64,000 nt of DNA from Cercophora sp. LCS_1 (lineage: Eukaryota > Ascomycota > Sordariomycetes > Sordariales > Lasiosphaeriaceae): the NCBI GenBank assembly GCA_036250225.1, contig JAPZLL010000038.1, positions 248,001 through 312,000 on the forward strand, read 5' to 3'. A program made the position numbers and the translations under genes. This document shows positions 33,131 through 45,600 of the stretch, in pieces. The notes beneath the pieces were generated by a model. The model was not told the DNA's origin. It was given only the letters and a program-made list of their open reading frames with translations, and did not search any database. The number at the start of each line of letters is the position of its first letter. Within the stretch, counting starts at the first letter, position 1.

Positions 33131-35229
33131 TCATCGGAAATTGTTATCAAACCGCTTGAACGTGTACCCGATGAACGGAAGGCTCATCTCGGGACTCTCC
33201 TCCTGCGCTGCTGGAGAGCTGCTGGACTGTCCCCTAGCGGCCTGTGCAGCCTTCAGCAACGTCGCGTTATCCGTCTGATCAATCTCATCCGTAGGGAAGT
33301 AAGTTGTATCGATGTTCGACGTCAAACGAGGCTCAAACGGAGCCCTAATCCGTCGCAAACTGTCAAACTCCACGCCGCGGAAGAACGAGTGTCCCTTGAT
33401 TTCGTGGGCACCGCCCCGGCCGAGACGATTCTCAGAGTTGCAGATGAGGCTGTGCCGAGTTAGCAGTGTCCACTACTTTGAGAGGGGAAAAGGCAAACCT
33501 TCGGATCAAGTTCTCTGCTTCGGTACCAAGTTGGATATCATCGGGGAAGTACAGCGACTGCCTCCAGTTGACGATCTTCCGGTACGTGTCATGGCTATCC
33601 TCAGCGCAGAAAGGCGGCCATCCAACCAAGCATTCGAACATAATAGTTCCGAGGGACCACCAATCGCAGTCAAATGAGTAGCCGTGCCCGGTGAAGATCT
33701 CTGGTGCGATATAATCAGGGGTACCGACAGTCGAGTAAGCCATCAGTCTTCGGGAGCGTCTCCAGTCGTTGATCTGAGCTCGATTGCTGACCGTCAAATT
33801 AATCTGGTCAATGGCGATCGAGTTCCGATTGTCCCTCGGCCGGTTCGACTTGCCCTGCAGGAGCTGCTGGTAGTAGTTGTTGTCGTGGAGCTTGTGGAAT
33901 CCCGTCGACAACCCAAAATCCGTCAGCTTGACGTGGCCGCCTCGGTCCAGAAGGATGTTGTCAGGCTTGATGTCTCTGCAAGATTGTCAGTACATAACAC
34001 GAAATCATGGAATGTGTTACGAACCTGTGGATGAAGCCGAGTTTGTGCACCGCTTCGATCGCAAGAACGATCTCGGCAATGTAGAAACGCGTGATATCCT
34101 CCGAGAAGATCTCATATTTGATCAACATGGTCATCAAGTCTCCACCGGGCAAAAACTCCATCAACATGTAGAGGAAGTTGGCGTCCTGGAACGTCGTGTA
34201 CAGCTTGACCACCCAGGGACTGTCCGACTCAGCAAGAATATCTCTCTCAGCCCGAACGTGTGCAAGCTGGTCCTTCTTGAACATTTCAGTCTTGATGAGC
34301 GACTTCATGGCGTAAACCTTGCCATCTGCCTTCTTCTGAACAAGCTTGACCTCGCCGAATGCGCCCTTGCCGATGATCTTCACAGTCGTGTAGTTCTCGG
34401 GCTTATCCTTCGTTCTCAGGAACCGAAGATAGGAGCCTTCTTTTCTTCCACCGGTGGCCCAGATCGATTCTCGGCGGCGGGGATCCGTGGTCTCGGCCAG
34501 CTTCTGTTCCATCTCGCTCTGTCTATTGCCAGTGTTAACCGATTGTCGATCGGATTGGACAGCAGGAGGCAATCTTGAAACTCACCTCTGGTTCCGTTCC
34601 CTAGCACGTTTGACGCTGTCCTTGAAGAAGTCCGATGCAAGTTGGGAGCACTTCTTTTGGTTGTTATTGGCGTTTGGCCCGTACTTGTCGGGGTTCCTTT
34701 CGGGCGCGGGAGCGAATTCCAACTGCGGGCTCTGCGTCGGCATCGGCGCATTCAGGTAGTTCCCGTAACCAGCCTGCTGGTTCGGGGCGCCAGCTGTGCG
34801 TGGGCGCTGCCCGGGAGAAGGGCCCCGGGCTGCATACGGCGAGGGGCGGGCGCCGCCACCTAGGTTCTGATGGGAGAACTGATGGGCGAGACCAGTATTG
34901 GGGTCATTGCTGGTGCCGGGCGTGTTGGCCCGGGCCTGCGAATAACCTTGACCGGCAGAACCGTAGTCAGCAGCCTGGGCGGAGAGCTGAGCTCCGTACT
35001 GCTGGGAGTATTGGTTTTGGCCATAGTAGTTGGCTGATGTGTAGCCCTGGGTGTAAGCCTGACCCTGCTGGGCGCCGGCGGGTGGGTTCTGACCCTGAGC
35101 ACCGGGTCCCGACTGGAAGACAGGTTGCGGGAATGTCGACGGGGTGGTAGGATAGGTTCGGTCGGTCGCGGCGAGGCGCTCGTTGTTATTCCCGAAATTC
35201 AGGTATAGGCGGTTGCCGCTGTTGTCCAT
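33131..35229 (-). CDS. cot-1: NDR/LATS-family AGC kinase, COT-1 orthologue
   Basis: Exons 35229-34586, 34522-34025, 33975-33499 and 33449-33131 give 645 residues. The N-terminal 190 residues are Gln/Gly/Tyr/Pro-rich and disordered. The MOB-binding region follows (SQLASDFFKDSVKRARERN). The kinase domain has GKGAFG (about 266), VYAMKSL, HRDIKPDN, DFG and GTPDYIAPE; a basic insert before the activation segment (INDWRRSRRLMAYSTVG) is an NDR hallmark. The hydrophobic motif FIGYTFKRF with its regulatory Thr is at the C-terminus, 7 residues before the stop. COT-1 with MOB2 controls hyphal tip extension and branching. The exon 2 donor is GTTCGT, weak but phase-consistent. ATG 35229 starts MDNSGNRLYLNFGNN, a conserved opening. 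Confidence 0.94.
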
Positions 35230-37112
35230 CTTGGGTGATCGCACGGTGTTGCGGCTGCTGGACGATGGGGAGCGCGATTGGTGACTATAGCTCGCGGATT
35301 GCAGATTCACGCAGATCAACTGCAGAGAAGAAGCAGGTAGTTTGACTCGACGACGCCGTGTTGCTTGTGTTACGCAGAAAGGGGTTCAGGTGAAGCAGCC
35401 CTTCCTTCTGGGGGCAAGGGGGTCAATGGTCGGTCTGAGCCGAGTGGCACCGTTGAGGAGGGCTCGATCACGGCCCAGTTATCAGGAGGGCACTAGGTGG
35501 GGCGCTGCGACTTGGCTGGAGATGCCAGGGTCGTCCTGGGGGCTCAAGGCTTCTCGGCGGGGAATCGAGTTGCAGTGATGTCCAGGTAGACGGGAGGAGG
35601 ATAAGGGACAATTGTCAGGACATCCGAGCGAGTGATGCAGATGGAGCGGCAACCAAAATGTCGACTTTTGTGCATGTGTCAAAAAAGTCAGCGAGGGAAA
35701 TGGAACCTGGAAAGCAGAGAGGGGTTGGACTGTCCAGGGTCGCTGACCGCTAAAAACAACCTTGGCCCCAGACCTGAAGTGATGCGAGGAGATGCGTTCT
35801 TCCCCGCGGTTCGGCGGCTCTTGTTTCCACCACTGTAGGTTGTTCAACCTGAACAGCGGCAAATCGGATACTCCAAGTCGTGATTGAACGATTCTCCGGC
35901 GCTTGGAGCTTCTACTTGCTGGCGGAGTGCCGATGGGACATTGACGCCCTGAGAGCTCAGCGCGGGGTCGATTGCATGGCTGGGCTCGATCACAGGAATT
36001 TGTCTGCTTGGCCGTCTGGGGGTCTCGGGTTGCCCCTCCATTCCCACGCCTCGTGCTTGGAGGGATCTAACTTCCGATCACCACACAGCCACCATTGGCC
36101 TGATGGCATCAAGTAACTTGCGTCCCGGTCCCAGCTTGAATTCGTCAACTCTCCGCTAGAGAACATTAGGTTTCCGGCCTGGTCCTGACGCCGTCAACAA
36201 GATGCGGACCCAGCCGAGATTGGGCAGCCATGTCCATATTTCCTCGGCACCCAAGGCCACCCTCCCGTGCTAACCTCATGTGTTGTTTGCACCACTTGCC
36301 GGCGTCGGGACTATAATGCCATGTTTCTCAGTGAGCTTCAGCCTGGTCCGCCTGCACCGTAGATCTGCCAAAGCTCCCACAAGTCCAGCACACACGTCTG
36401 TCAGAGGCCTGGAACCCATACCCCTTGGTTTTTGGCATGCCAAGCTGTGTTACTTGCCGATCATATCAATGGGCCCGTGTGCAGGAAACATGTCGGTTTC
36501 ATAACCCGGACTGGCGGTTCGACCAATTCCCAACTCGCGAATTCAAATTGAAGAAACTGAAGCTTTCCTGTAGCGATTCAAGTAACGGCGATGCAGTAAG
36601 CCTGTCTGGAAGACAGAGCACCGCGAAGTCAGTGGGTCGGACGGTGGTGCGTTGTTGACATCGAAGCCGTGCTTCGCCAAGGTCGAACATCAAGCTGGAG
36701 GTTGCCAAAATTGATTGATTCTGCCTCATAAATTCATCTGTGTATATGCGCAAAGCCTTCATCATATTAGAATATCAACCGCTTTACTTCCTTGCTGTCA
36801 ATTGCAACAAAGCTGAATGGAAGTTTGCTAGTCTTCAATGTTTGGACATGTGTGAGTCCGGGTCCGTGCACCCATATCTGATATCGCGATAAGGAGCTTC
36901 TGGAAATTTGCGAAAGCTTCCATCATAACGGTTCGACGGCGACCCGATTCACATAGAAAGCAGACACGGTTCGAGTGCGCTGCTGATCACGGCAGCAAAT
37001 CAAAAAGGCTCTATTTGAGTAGGAGGGACTGTGAAGGAGGCGCCAGCATCCCCCGGCACTCATTTTGCTGCTCATCCAGCGGAACAAAGGTTGACAACAG
37101 ACAACACCACAC
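35230..37112. other. Long upstream region shared by kinase and Tim54 genes
   Basis: 1.9 kb between diverging genes. Short open frames near 35342-35838 could be upstream ORFs in a long leader of the kinase gene, but none is convincing. No gene seen. Confidence 0.55.
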
Positions 37113-38486
37113 ATGGCCGACCCAACGCCGCCTCCGGCGCCGGCAGGGGCAGTATGCTTCCTCTCCATCGCGCCCTTTTCGGAATCTTTGATCTGACGCT
37201 TTACGTAGCCCAAGCCCCCACCACCCCGAAACCAAGCCCTGCGAATGCTGGGCCTGCCTGCCCTCCCCAAGAAGCTTCCGTCGAGGAATTGGATGATCTT
37301 CTGGACGCTCACCACAGGTATCTCCGCCGCCATAATCTACGATAAGAGGGAAAAGAAGCGCGCGACAGCAAGGTGGACCCATGCAGTCGAGCATCTGGCC
37401 AAAGAGCCCATCCCCAACGGCCTCTCCCAGGTCAGGAAACTCACCATTTACTTGTCGAGCCCGCCCGGCGATGGGCTACGGATTGCTCAGGATCACTACA
37501 CCGAATATGTCAAACCCATTCTTGCAGCAAGTGGGCTCGATTGGGAGTTTGTGCAGGGGCGAAGAGAGGGCGACGTGCGCGCCGTGGTGGCCGAGAAGGT
37601 TCGCAAAGTGCGCCGTGACTGGGAAAGCAACGATGACGAGGATCTGGACCGCGAGCCTACCAAGGACGAGATCGTCGAGAGGTACCGCAAGATGCGGGGA
37701 ATTGAAGAATACTCAGGTGTTCGGGGTGACGTAGTCATCGGCCGTCACACGTGGAAGGAATACGTGAGGGGATTGCACGAGGGCTGGCTTGGCCCTCTCG
37801 CTGCTCCCCCGGAGCCCGAACCTCTCCCCAAGGTTGACGCCCAACAAGCGTCGGAAGACAAACCGGCAGAGGACAAGCCGGTAGAGGAGGAAAAGCCCAA
37901 GCGGCCGCCTCAACCAAGGCCCCATAATACGACAAACGATTATCCCGCCGAGTCCCTCCCACTGCTTGCGCCAGCCGAGTTCACCCCAGCCGCCCCGATC
38001 CGCGAGCCGCATCTCTTGGGCTTCCTCAACACTCCTACCCGCATGTACCGCTTTTTCAACCGACGCAAGCTGGCCGACGAGATCGGCCGGGAAGTTGCCG
38101 CCGTTTGCCTGACGACATACCGCGAGTTCAAGGAGTCCCCGAACCCCGAATCCAACAGCGCGACGATAGATGACGTACAGTATGAGCAGCAAAGGGAGCT
38201 CGCATGGGAGGAAAAGGACTGGATCAAAACCGTCTGGAAGGAAGATGACCCCGAGGCTACAGAAAAGATTCGCGCTCTCCCCATCGTCATGGATCCGCGG
38301 ATTGCCAACAGAATGCGCCGTTTTGAGATCCTGCCCGAAGATGAAGTCCAGGCCAGACAGATTGTGGTGCCGGAGGAGGAGGTGGAGGGCTGGACCAAGG
38401 GATCTTTCCGTCAACTGTTCCGCTGGGGGGCATCCCTATTCAACAAACCCCCAACAGCACCCTTGACCGATGCTGATGTGGAGTAA
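37113..38486 (+). CDS. TIM54: Mitochondrial inner-membrane translocase subunit Tim54
   Basis: Exons 37113-37151 and 37209-38486 give 438 residues. The 13-codon first exon encodes a Pro/Ala-rich start; removal of the 57-bp intron restores frame into NQALRMLGLPALPKKLPSRN, then one membrane span (WMIFWTLTTGISAAIIY) and YDKREKKRATARW. The intermembrane-space domain follows (KLTIYLSSPPGDGLRIAQDH, VIGRHTWKEYVRGLHEGW), then an acidic Pro-rich linker and a conserved end (LGFLNTPTRMYRFFNRR, VMDPRIANRMRRFEI). Tim54 is part of the TIM22 carrier translocase that inserts metabolite carriers into the inner membrane. Confidence 0.93.
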
Positions 38487-38970
38487 ACGACTGATGGCAG
38501 TGCCATTACATACTGCATCATTGGGGGAACGCATGGCACATGCTACAAGATGAATTCTTAACGATGTCTCAACGACGTGGGTTTGTCCGAGGCGGTTGCC
38601 TCGTCAAGGTCGGCAGTGCAGTAGTCCACGCTCTACTGTTCTAATGTGCCAAAGTCGGCGATGTAGTTGTACAATACGTGGGTGTAAACACGGGTTGCAT
38701 TGCGGGTGATTTGGGACGAGAGGGCCAAAGTTGGCATAAACTGTATGCATAGTAACTCCGCTTCAGTGTACAAATCTTTATGATATCGTACAATCTTGTC
38801 GTTGTTTCCAACGAGAGGCAGAGATTTTCCGCTTTGCTCTTGGTCTAATCCCTCTTCGCTATCATCATTGGTGATCTTGGTGATGGTCCTAGAACCTCGT
38901 GTCCAAGAGCCTGGGCGATTCGAAATATGCCCATCTCAGAAAAGTAAGCCTCAACACCTCTCCACCTTTC
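38487..38970. other. Convergent 3' region
   Basis: Space between the converging Tim54 and Fyv6/NIP30-family genes. Nothing recognised. Confidence 0.55.
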
Positions 38971-39720
38971 TCAATCATCTTCATCAGACGACCCATACGC
39001 AACCAAACTCCCCTTGGCCTTGCCAGCCGACGGAGGTTTCCCATCCTCCCCCTTTTTCACCCCACCAACCGATGCCTTCACCCCCACACCCTTCACCCCA
39101 TCACCACCAACCCCCTTCCCCTTCTCACCACTCTTCCTCTCTCCATCCCCATCCCCCTCACTCCTCCTCTTCAACCCCCTTACCCTCTTCCTCCCTTTAT
39201 CCCCATCCCCCCTCCTCCTCCTCTTCCTTCCCACAACATCCCACCCAACCTCATCAACCCCAACACGCTCTACCTCATCCTCACTTCCATCTCCATCCTC
39301 CCCCTGACCCTGGCCCTTCCTAACCTGCCCTTCCCGAAAAGCCCTCAATCCCTCCTCCACCTCCCTTTTCGCCCGCTCCTCCTCCTCCCTCTTCGTCTCC
39401 CTCACACCCTCCAAAAAGTCAATCTCATCATCATCCAGCGCGCGAAACTGATTCTTGATCCTATTCGCCTCCTCAAACGCAGCTTGCTTGGCCGCCTTAT
39501 TGGCCTGGAGCACCTCATACAGACTCTTTTCGCCGTTTTGGCCGACGGCGGCGCCACCAGACGCGGCAGCAGCCGCCCTAGCGGATTTGGCAGCCTCGAG
39601 CTGGGCTTGCACTTCTGCCCATTCTCGTGACTTTTTGGTTGTTGTTTCCTTTGGTTCCGGGACTGCGGTGGATTCGCCTGTTGTGGCGTCGATTGCGCCA
39701 GCTGAGATGAAGCGGGACAT
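38971..39720 (-). CDS. Fyv6/NIP30 (FAM192A N-terminal domain) protein
   Basis: Intronless, 249 residues. The FAM192A/Fyv6 N-terminal domain covers about residues 1-115: MSRFISAGAID, REWAEVQAQLEAA, then the hallmark SLYEVLQANKAAKQAAFEE and IKNQFRALDDDEIDFL. A long charged helix follows (REEEERAKREVEEGLRAF), then Lys/Arg/Gly/Asp-rich low complexity with nuclear-signal-like RKRRRR, ending SLVAYGSSDEDD. The domain is found in yeast Fyv6, a second-step splicing factor, and in human PSME3IP1/NIP30. A nuclear role in splicing is the most likely. ATG 39720 is used; the frame upstream opens only with GTG. Confidence 0.88.
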   Translation of the reverse strand: MSRFISAGAIDATTGESTAVPEPKETTTKKSREWAEVQAQLEAAKSARAAAAASGGAAVGQNGEKSLYEVLQANKAAKQAAFEEANRIKNQFRALDDDEIDFLEGVRETKREEEERAKREVEEGLRAFREGQVRKGQGQGEDGDGSEDEVERVGVDEVGWDVVGRKRRRRGDGDKGRKRVRGLKRRSEGDGDGERKSGEKGKGVGGDGVKGVGVKASVGGVKKGEDGKPPSAGKAKGSLVAYGSSDEDD

Positions 39721-41549
39721 TTCTACTATGTGAATCTTGATGGGTGGATAAAAAGACGACACGGGAATGGGAGTTGTGGCTGTGCGAAGGAATTAGAACA
39801 GGGTGTTGCACGGGACGAGATATTGTTTCGTTGAGTGATGCGCGGTTGGGCCTCTGACCTTCGACAAGCAGCAAGGTGGGGCACACCCAAATAATGAACG
39901 GGCCAGAAGCATCCACTGGCAAAGATGAAAAACTCATGCCATAGATATTCACAAGTCACGGAAGTCAAAGTGTGTGCATGTTTTCGAGGCTTTTATGTTT
40001 AAGCTAGGCTGCATCGGTGGAGACGCAGTATGCGCAGTACCTAGGTGTAGCTCTGAAATCATTCCACGGCGCGTCAAGAAGACGACACCGTTGCTCTCGC
40101 CCCTTTCGCTCATCGATGGAGTGGACAGCACCGGACAGACCATTCTTGTGTATGCCCAGCCATCTTGTGCCATTTGGATGCCCAAAAGCTCCGTTCGAAC
40201 TGTTTCCCTTTGTCCATCCCCAAGCTCATCAAGTCATGACAAGTACCCCAATTTCCCTCGCTTCCACCACCAGAATTTAACATGTCGAAGCAATCAGCCT
40301 TGCCCGAGTCCATTCTTCCCCTCTACCGTGAAAATGCCAACTCCCCTGAACAAAACCCCTCTAGCCTGCCCCGTCATGAGAAAACAAAAACATAGCCGAA
40401 CCGCTCATCGAGGACATCAATCGTCCTCGCAAGCGCCGGTAGAGAATGCAAGGCCAAGTATAATACGAGAAAACAGTGAAACCCAGTGAACCCCCTTTTG
40501 TCCCAGAAAATGCGTTAGAAGCCCACCTCCACTACTTTTCCTCCTCGTGACCCTAAACCCAACCAGCGAGAAAAAAAAAAAGGGGAAGAAACAAAGGACA
40601 ATGGAAACCACGAAAACAGCAGCGATATGTACCAAGCCCAGACTTTTCCTTCTCACAAACAGCAAAAAAAAAAAAACCCTTTTTGACCGGCGCAACGCCA
40701 GCCTTGAGTGTTTTGGACGCCTCAGCAAGAGCCGCCCAGGAAGAGCAACCACTGGCGTTCTGATTCAAAAAAGCGAGCGAAACCATTTAACAGGAAAACA
40801 TGATTACAAAATCGTATCCACGCAACTTCATCCACCTCCACCTGTAACACAAAGGAATGGTGTTGGAGGAAACGACTGATCGAGGTGATGAGGTCCGAGC
40901 CAATCAGAGATCCTAGAGTCCAAAGGACCCCAACTGGCCTCCTAGTTCCATCGCGCGATGGGAGGGAGGGCGGAAATTAATTTGTCGGCCTGTTCCAAAT
41001 GATACTCGGATGTTCGCAGTTCGTGGCACGAAGCTGAGCTCGATCGAAGCCGTGTTGATGAAACGTAGGACCGAGTCTATAAGCCGAATCCAGGACAAAT
41101 AAAACCATGGTATAGACATCCAAGAACGCCAGTGTATGGGATATTACCGAACCGTATACCGAACAAAAAAAAACAATCACGAAAACAAGGAGTGCGGTGC
41201 CGAAACTTTCGGTGCCGGGGTAGTCACGGGGCGTCACAGTCTGTTGCCCTCGGGGGCCATTGCACCGGGTTGCGTTCGAACACACGTGGGAGGAAGCTCG
41301 ATAAAGGCCTTCGGGGGCCGTGATATTATGATCTCGTTTTCTTCGCGGGAGAAGCCAGTCCGTCGTCTCGGGGTATCTGAATGCAATGTATCGAATCGTC
41401 CGAAAGTCCCAGGAAAAAATACGCGTCCGGCCACGATGCATCGGGGAAAAAGCGGTATCTCGTCATGCGAATCCGTAAACCGAACGGTAACCCAAACGCC
41501 CATAATGCCGACCAAAGCGGTCATAGTCATGCAAGCCAGGATATCAGGC
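39721..41549. other. Intergenic, no gene seen (1.8 kb)
   Basis: Upstream of the Fyv6/NIP30 gene and downstream of the cyclin gene, both on the minus strand. Includes three A-runs (near 40571, 40663 and 41166) that on the minus strand are T-runs in what may be a long cyclin 3' UTR. Confidence 0.5.
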
Positions 41550-42611
41550 TCAGCCGACAACTGGTTGCCCGTAGCTGTGACCAGCGAAGTAGGGAGCCTG
41601 CTGCTTGGCGTAAACACTCACACAGTTGGCACAGCTGCAATCACCGACAGCGGCATGCTGCTCCCAAATGCCCTGCGCATAGGGATAGTAGCCATAATTG
41701 CTAGCATTGCGAGTCGGATGTGCGCTTTGCTGGTATGCGTTGTACGGAGTAGGCTGCTGGTAGTGTCTCGAAGCATTGCCACTGTCGGAAATCGCCCTGT
41801 CGAACCACTCCTTGTAGTGGGAGTTGACGGACGTTGCAGAGTTGGCGTACTCGGGAGTGCCGTAGCCAGAGTCGGGAGGTGTGAGAGGAGCAGAATGCGG
41901 CCAAGTGACCTGGTAGCCCCATACAGGCTGCTGTTCACGATTGTAGGTCGAAGCAGGGGCCTGGCTGCGCTTCAAGCTAGACAGGCGCTCGTATTCCGCA
42001 ACCTGCTGTTGATGCCACGAATAATAACCGGCGTTGCGCCGGCCAACATCCGTGTCGATGGGAGTGAGGCGGCTCACCAGACGCTCGCGGCCGACCTGTG
42101 CCTGGTGCTGCTTTTTGGTGTCGAGCCACTCCTTCCAGTTGTCCAGCCACGCATTGTAGTCCTTGCTCTCATCCAGGTTGACGTAGAGGCCCCAGTTGTT
42201 AGCAGTGAGCCACTCATATTCCAGAGTGTTGAGGTCCTTAACCGCGATTCCGCTGACCTCGGACCAAGACTTGTTCTGGAACGTGTTATCGTCGAGGAAC
42301 TTGCTTCCGAGGAGGAGAGCGATTGTGAGCATGCGCCAAATCTCGCCCTCAACAATGGTGGGGCGACCGCGCTCATCATATGTCGGATGGCCGTTGCTGC
42401 TCAAGAGGTTGACACGCTTTGAGAGGTAGTTCATCCCAAGGAGAATGGTCGTGCTCGGCAAGCGGGTCGAGGACAAGATCTGCGCGACGAACTTCCGGAA
42501 GGCGCCATTGACAGAGCTGTGGGGTAACACGATGCGAGTGGCCATCTCGGAAACGTAGTCAGCCATCAGCTCGACGTCGTAGTCGAGGACAGCACACACG
42601 CCACCAGGCAT
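41550..42611 (-). CDS. Clg1-like cyclin (Pho85-type cyclin family)
   Basis: 353 residues from the ATG at 42611 (MPGGVCAVLDYDVELM). The cyclin fold runs from ADYVSEMATRIVLP through FVAQILSSTRLPSTTILLGMNYLSKR, EIWRMLTIALLLGSKFLDDNTFQNKSW and DLNTLEYEWLTANNWGLYV, matching the PCL/Clg1-type box. The rest is Gln/Tyr/Ser/Pro-rich and ends with a small Cys cluster (DCSCANC). Such cyclins pair with Pho85/CDK5-like kinases in morphogenesis and starvation responses. The frame stays open 90 nt upstream but without an ATG; another frame there encodes CGKCG followed by a stop, so a 5' exon with different splicing cannot be excluded. A very long upstream region precedes it. Confidence 0.85.
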   Translation of the reverse strand: MPGGVCAVLDYDVELMADYVSEMATRIVLPHSSVNGAFRKFVAQILSSTRLPSTTILLGMNYLSKRVNLLSSNGHPTYDERGRPTIVEGEIWRMLTIALLLGSKFLDDNTFQNKSWSEVSGIAVKDLNTLEYEWLTANNWGLYVNLDESKDYNAWLDNWKEWLDTKKQHQAQVGRERLVSRLTPIDTDVGRRNAGYYSWHQQQVAEYERLSSLKRSQAPASTYNREQQPVWGYQVTWPHSAPLTPPDSGYGTPEYANSATSVNSHYKEWFDRAISDSGNASRHYQQPTPYNAYQQSAHPTRNASNYGYYPYAQGIWEQHAAVGDCSCANCVSVYAKQQAPYFAGHSYGQPVVG

Positions 42612-45600
42612 GTTGACGGTGTTCGAAGGGCGAATCGGGATGGTGTAGGTCGAAACTACTTCAAGCAACTGGAAGATCAGGCCAGCGAGGCGGTGCCACA
42701 CTTGCCGCAGTCAATTCCAGAGCTGAAGAGTTGGAGATCTCGGAGAGTGAGAAGTTGAGATCTACCGAGTTGTCTTGGCCATAGATAGTCTTCGGGCTAG
42801 ACGAAAAGGTCAAGATTCGAAGATGAGCGATACAAGGTCGAATCGAGTTCGGTGACCGTGTAATTGGCTATGGATGCGAAGCTGCCGCAGCAAAGGGGTT
42901 CGTATCGAAGTGCCAGTGTCGTTGTCTGATACCAACAAGACGTATCCGGTCTTGAAAGATTTTGACAGATCAAGAACAAGGGCGAAAATAGGTCCGAAAA
43001 GAGAACGTCTAAGCACTGCCCATTGGTTAGCATCTGTCGAATAGGCAACGTCCGATATGCTGCAGCTGATGTGATTTGAAGTGGTTCGTGTTCGATATTT
43101 TGACTGAGCACCGCAGGTGCCAATGGTGCCCGTGAACCCCAAAGCGGTTATTCAACGTGTCGTAGGTGACTCGGTGTCTCGTCGAGTGGTGGCGGTAGGT
43201 GGTGCAATTGGGGGGAAATGACATGGTCAAAGATTCCTGAGCAGAAACAGGATGGTCGGAGCATCAAAACAACGGCAAACCCGCGTCGCCCATGTAGAAT
43301 CCGAAAACACACCACAGAATCATGGACTGGGACCAAAAATGTACGTACCTAATGCAAGAAAAGCGATGCAGAGTGCTTATTCCGTAGATGTGCTCAAGAG
43401 CAGTGACCTCCTGGAGTGGTGTGCCGCTTGTCGAGTCTCGCAATGAGGAAGCGCACCGCACAGCCGAAAACCACTCGATGCAAGCACCGAGTTGCGTCTC
43501 CTTCGTGCAGGAAGAAAAACAGCGAAGATGAGCAGCGCCCGAAATCGATCGCGAACGACGCAAAAATGAATTGGTCGTTCTTCGAGACCTCGATTCGTGG
43601 CGGGTTCTGCGGTGGTGGTGGTGGAGAGGGAGGTTGATGGCGTTGGGCGGAGGAGGTGAAGGGGAAGAAGAGAAAAAAAGAGAGCGCTTGGGCGGAGTGA
43701 TGACCGAGTGATAGGTAGCTTGTGGAGGGCCGACCGGGGGCGAGAAGTGGAGGGCCCTTGCACGCACTTTTTTTTGGCTGGGCCCACTTTGCTGGGTGAC
43801 CCGGCCTGGGCACAAGCACAACTGACGAGCACAGCGTGGAGAGGAACGGGCTTGTGGAGCAAGGAAGCGAAAAGGCAAGGAGCAATCCCTCGCCCGCCCA
43901 CACACTACGACTTGCACGGATGGATGGCAATAAAACGGTGCCAACGGGGAAAGTCACTGGCCAGCAGGTGGCGTCTCCAGGGCATTCCGCATATCTGCTG
44001 CAACACGGGCAGGATGGCACAGTACATGCTGCAAAGTACACCGCAGCATGGAAAACTTGTGCCCACTACCAGCAAAATAAAAACACACCAAAAGTGAGAT
44101 TCCGCCTCATTGCTGCAAGCGGTGCTCCCCTTTGTGTGCGAGGCTGGGAAACAGGAGGATACAGGCAGGAGGCAGGAGCAGAGCGCCTCACCAGCGACGC
44201 GATGGCTCAGGAGACGTGCAACGCAAGCAATGTTCAGAACGGACAAGGGACTCGACGCAACGGGGATGGAACAAGTTGCGTCTGCATCCAAAGTCCATGA
44301 CGGAAATGACCAGGGCTGTCGTCAAGCCCTCAACCCTCAACCTCGACCTTTTCCCAAAACTGCAGCGCGCACTCGAGGGGTGGCGCCAGCGAACTGTCGC
44401 AGGGAACCAGGCTCGCACGGCTCCGTCAGAGCCAGGCGATGGCAGGTTGCAGGGGAAGGGGGTGTGCAGCGGTCCAAATGCTCACCCCTTCCAAGATCAC
44501 AGTCTTCAACAAGCCCGTGAGCCGGAGGCACCATCCCAACAGCAATGGAAAACTGCGGGCTCCCATTGGAGGACTGGCATCTGCAAATCACCTCGGAATC
44601 TCCTCCAGGCAATCCACGGCAAGTGGTTGTTGTGGTCATTACTCGACCATAGGCATCCTCTTGCCCGCAATGATTCGAGGCTGTCGTGAGTCCCTAACTC
44701 GCCCACTAGAGTCCGATCTTTGGGCATGGCTCGAAACGCCCGCTCACAACCGCTCCTGTCCAAGAAAAGCAAGGAGCGCCTCACGCCTCACTCAGCGGGC
44801 CCCCAAAACTCAAAACGAAGACATCACAGCCCGATGGTTTGACAGTGGGTGGCCCCAGTCGCCCTTCACGTGCTGTTCCTGCACTTCCTGCAGCCAGACA
44901 ATCCCTAGCGCGGAGGGCAAAGTTGTTTGTTGGAAAACACATTTCGCGCAGGCTTTGGGGAACACTCTGCTAAGTCGGCAACATCACGGACGGAAACGCG
45001 GGTTCCCCCGGCAATTCAGTTGCGCAAATTTGGATGGCGGCGAGTTTACGTCGACCCCCTGGCGTTTCCTCCACGACCGCCCACGACCGCGTGTCCCAAA
45101 TTTCCAGGCCGCAGGGGACAACCAAACCACTTTCAAGGCGTGGGTTCCTCAGCACCTGTCTCAGGAAGACGTGGGCAAAGGCGGCTTCTACGGGTACCTC
45201 AATAATAGGACTCTCAATATCGGATGAAAAACTGGTGGGAGAGCAATCCATCGCTTCTATTTTTCCATGTGAAATTCTGCGTGCCATTTTGTGACAAAAA
45301 CACAGCAGCTGACACCGACGGTCTTGTTGATGGCTTGATGGCACTGCCGCCGCCCCCCCCCTCCAGCTCCTACTCACAGCCCATCGACGCCCGTCATCAA
45401 AGCCGTCAATACTTCGTGCTGGGTACCCGCCGTTGTAACCATGACGGCCATTTTTAATCCGCACGTCGGCTGCCACGGGACACGGCCAAACGCCCACACT
45501 GTTCGGGACGAGCCTGACCGAAGAATGAAACTGATTCGGTTCTCGAAGGTCGTCTCCAACTTCCAAGGGTCCTTCACCAGACCCCAAAATAATAACGTCC

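Noticed and set aside
36480..36535. CAT-anticodon-like hairpin plus GGTTCGACC
   Set aside because: No A box or closing acceptor stem; arms do not pair as a tRNA.
44439..45227. 262-codon plus-strand frame in the gene-poor region
   Set aside because: Composition is that of a chance frame, with no domain, no signal peptide and no splice support.
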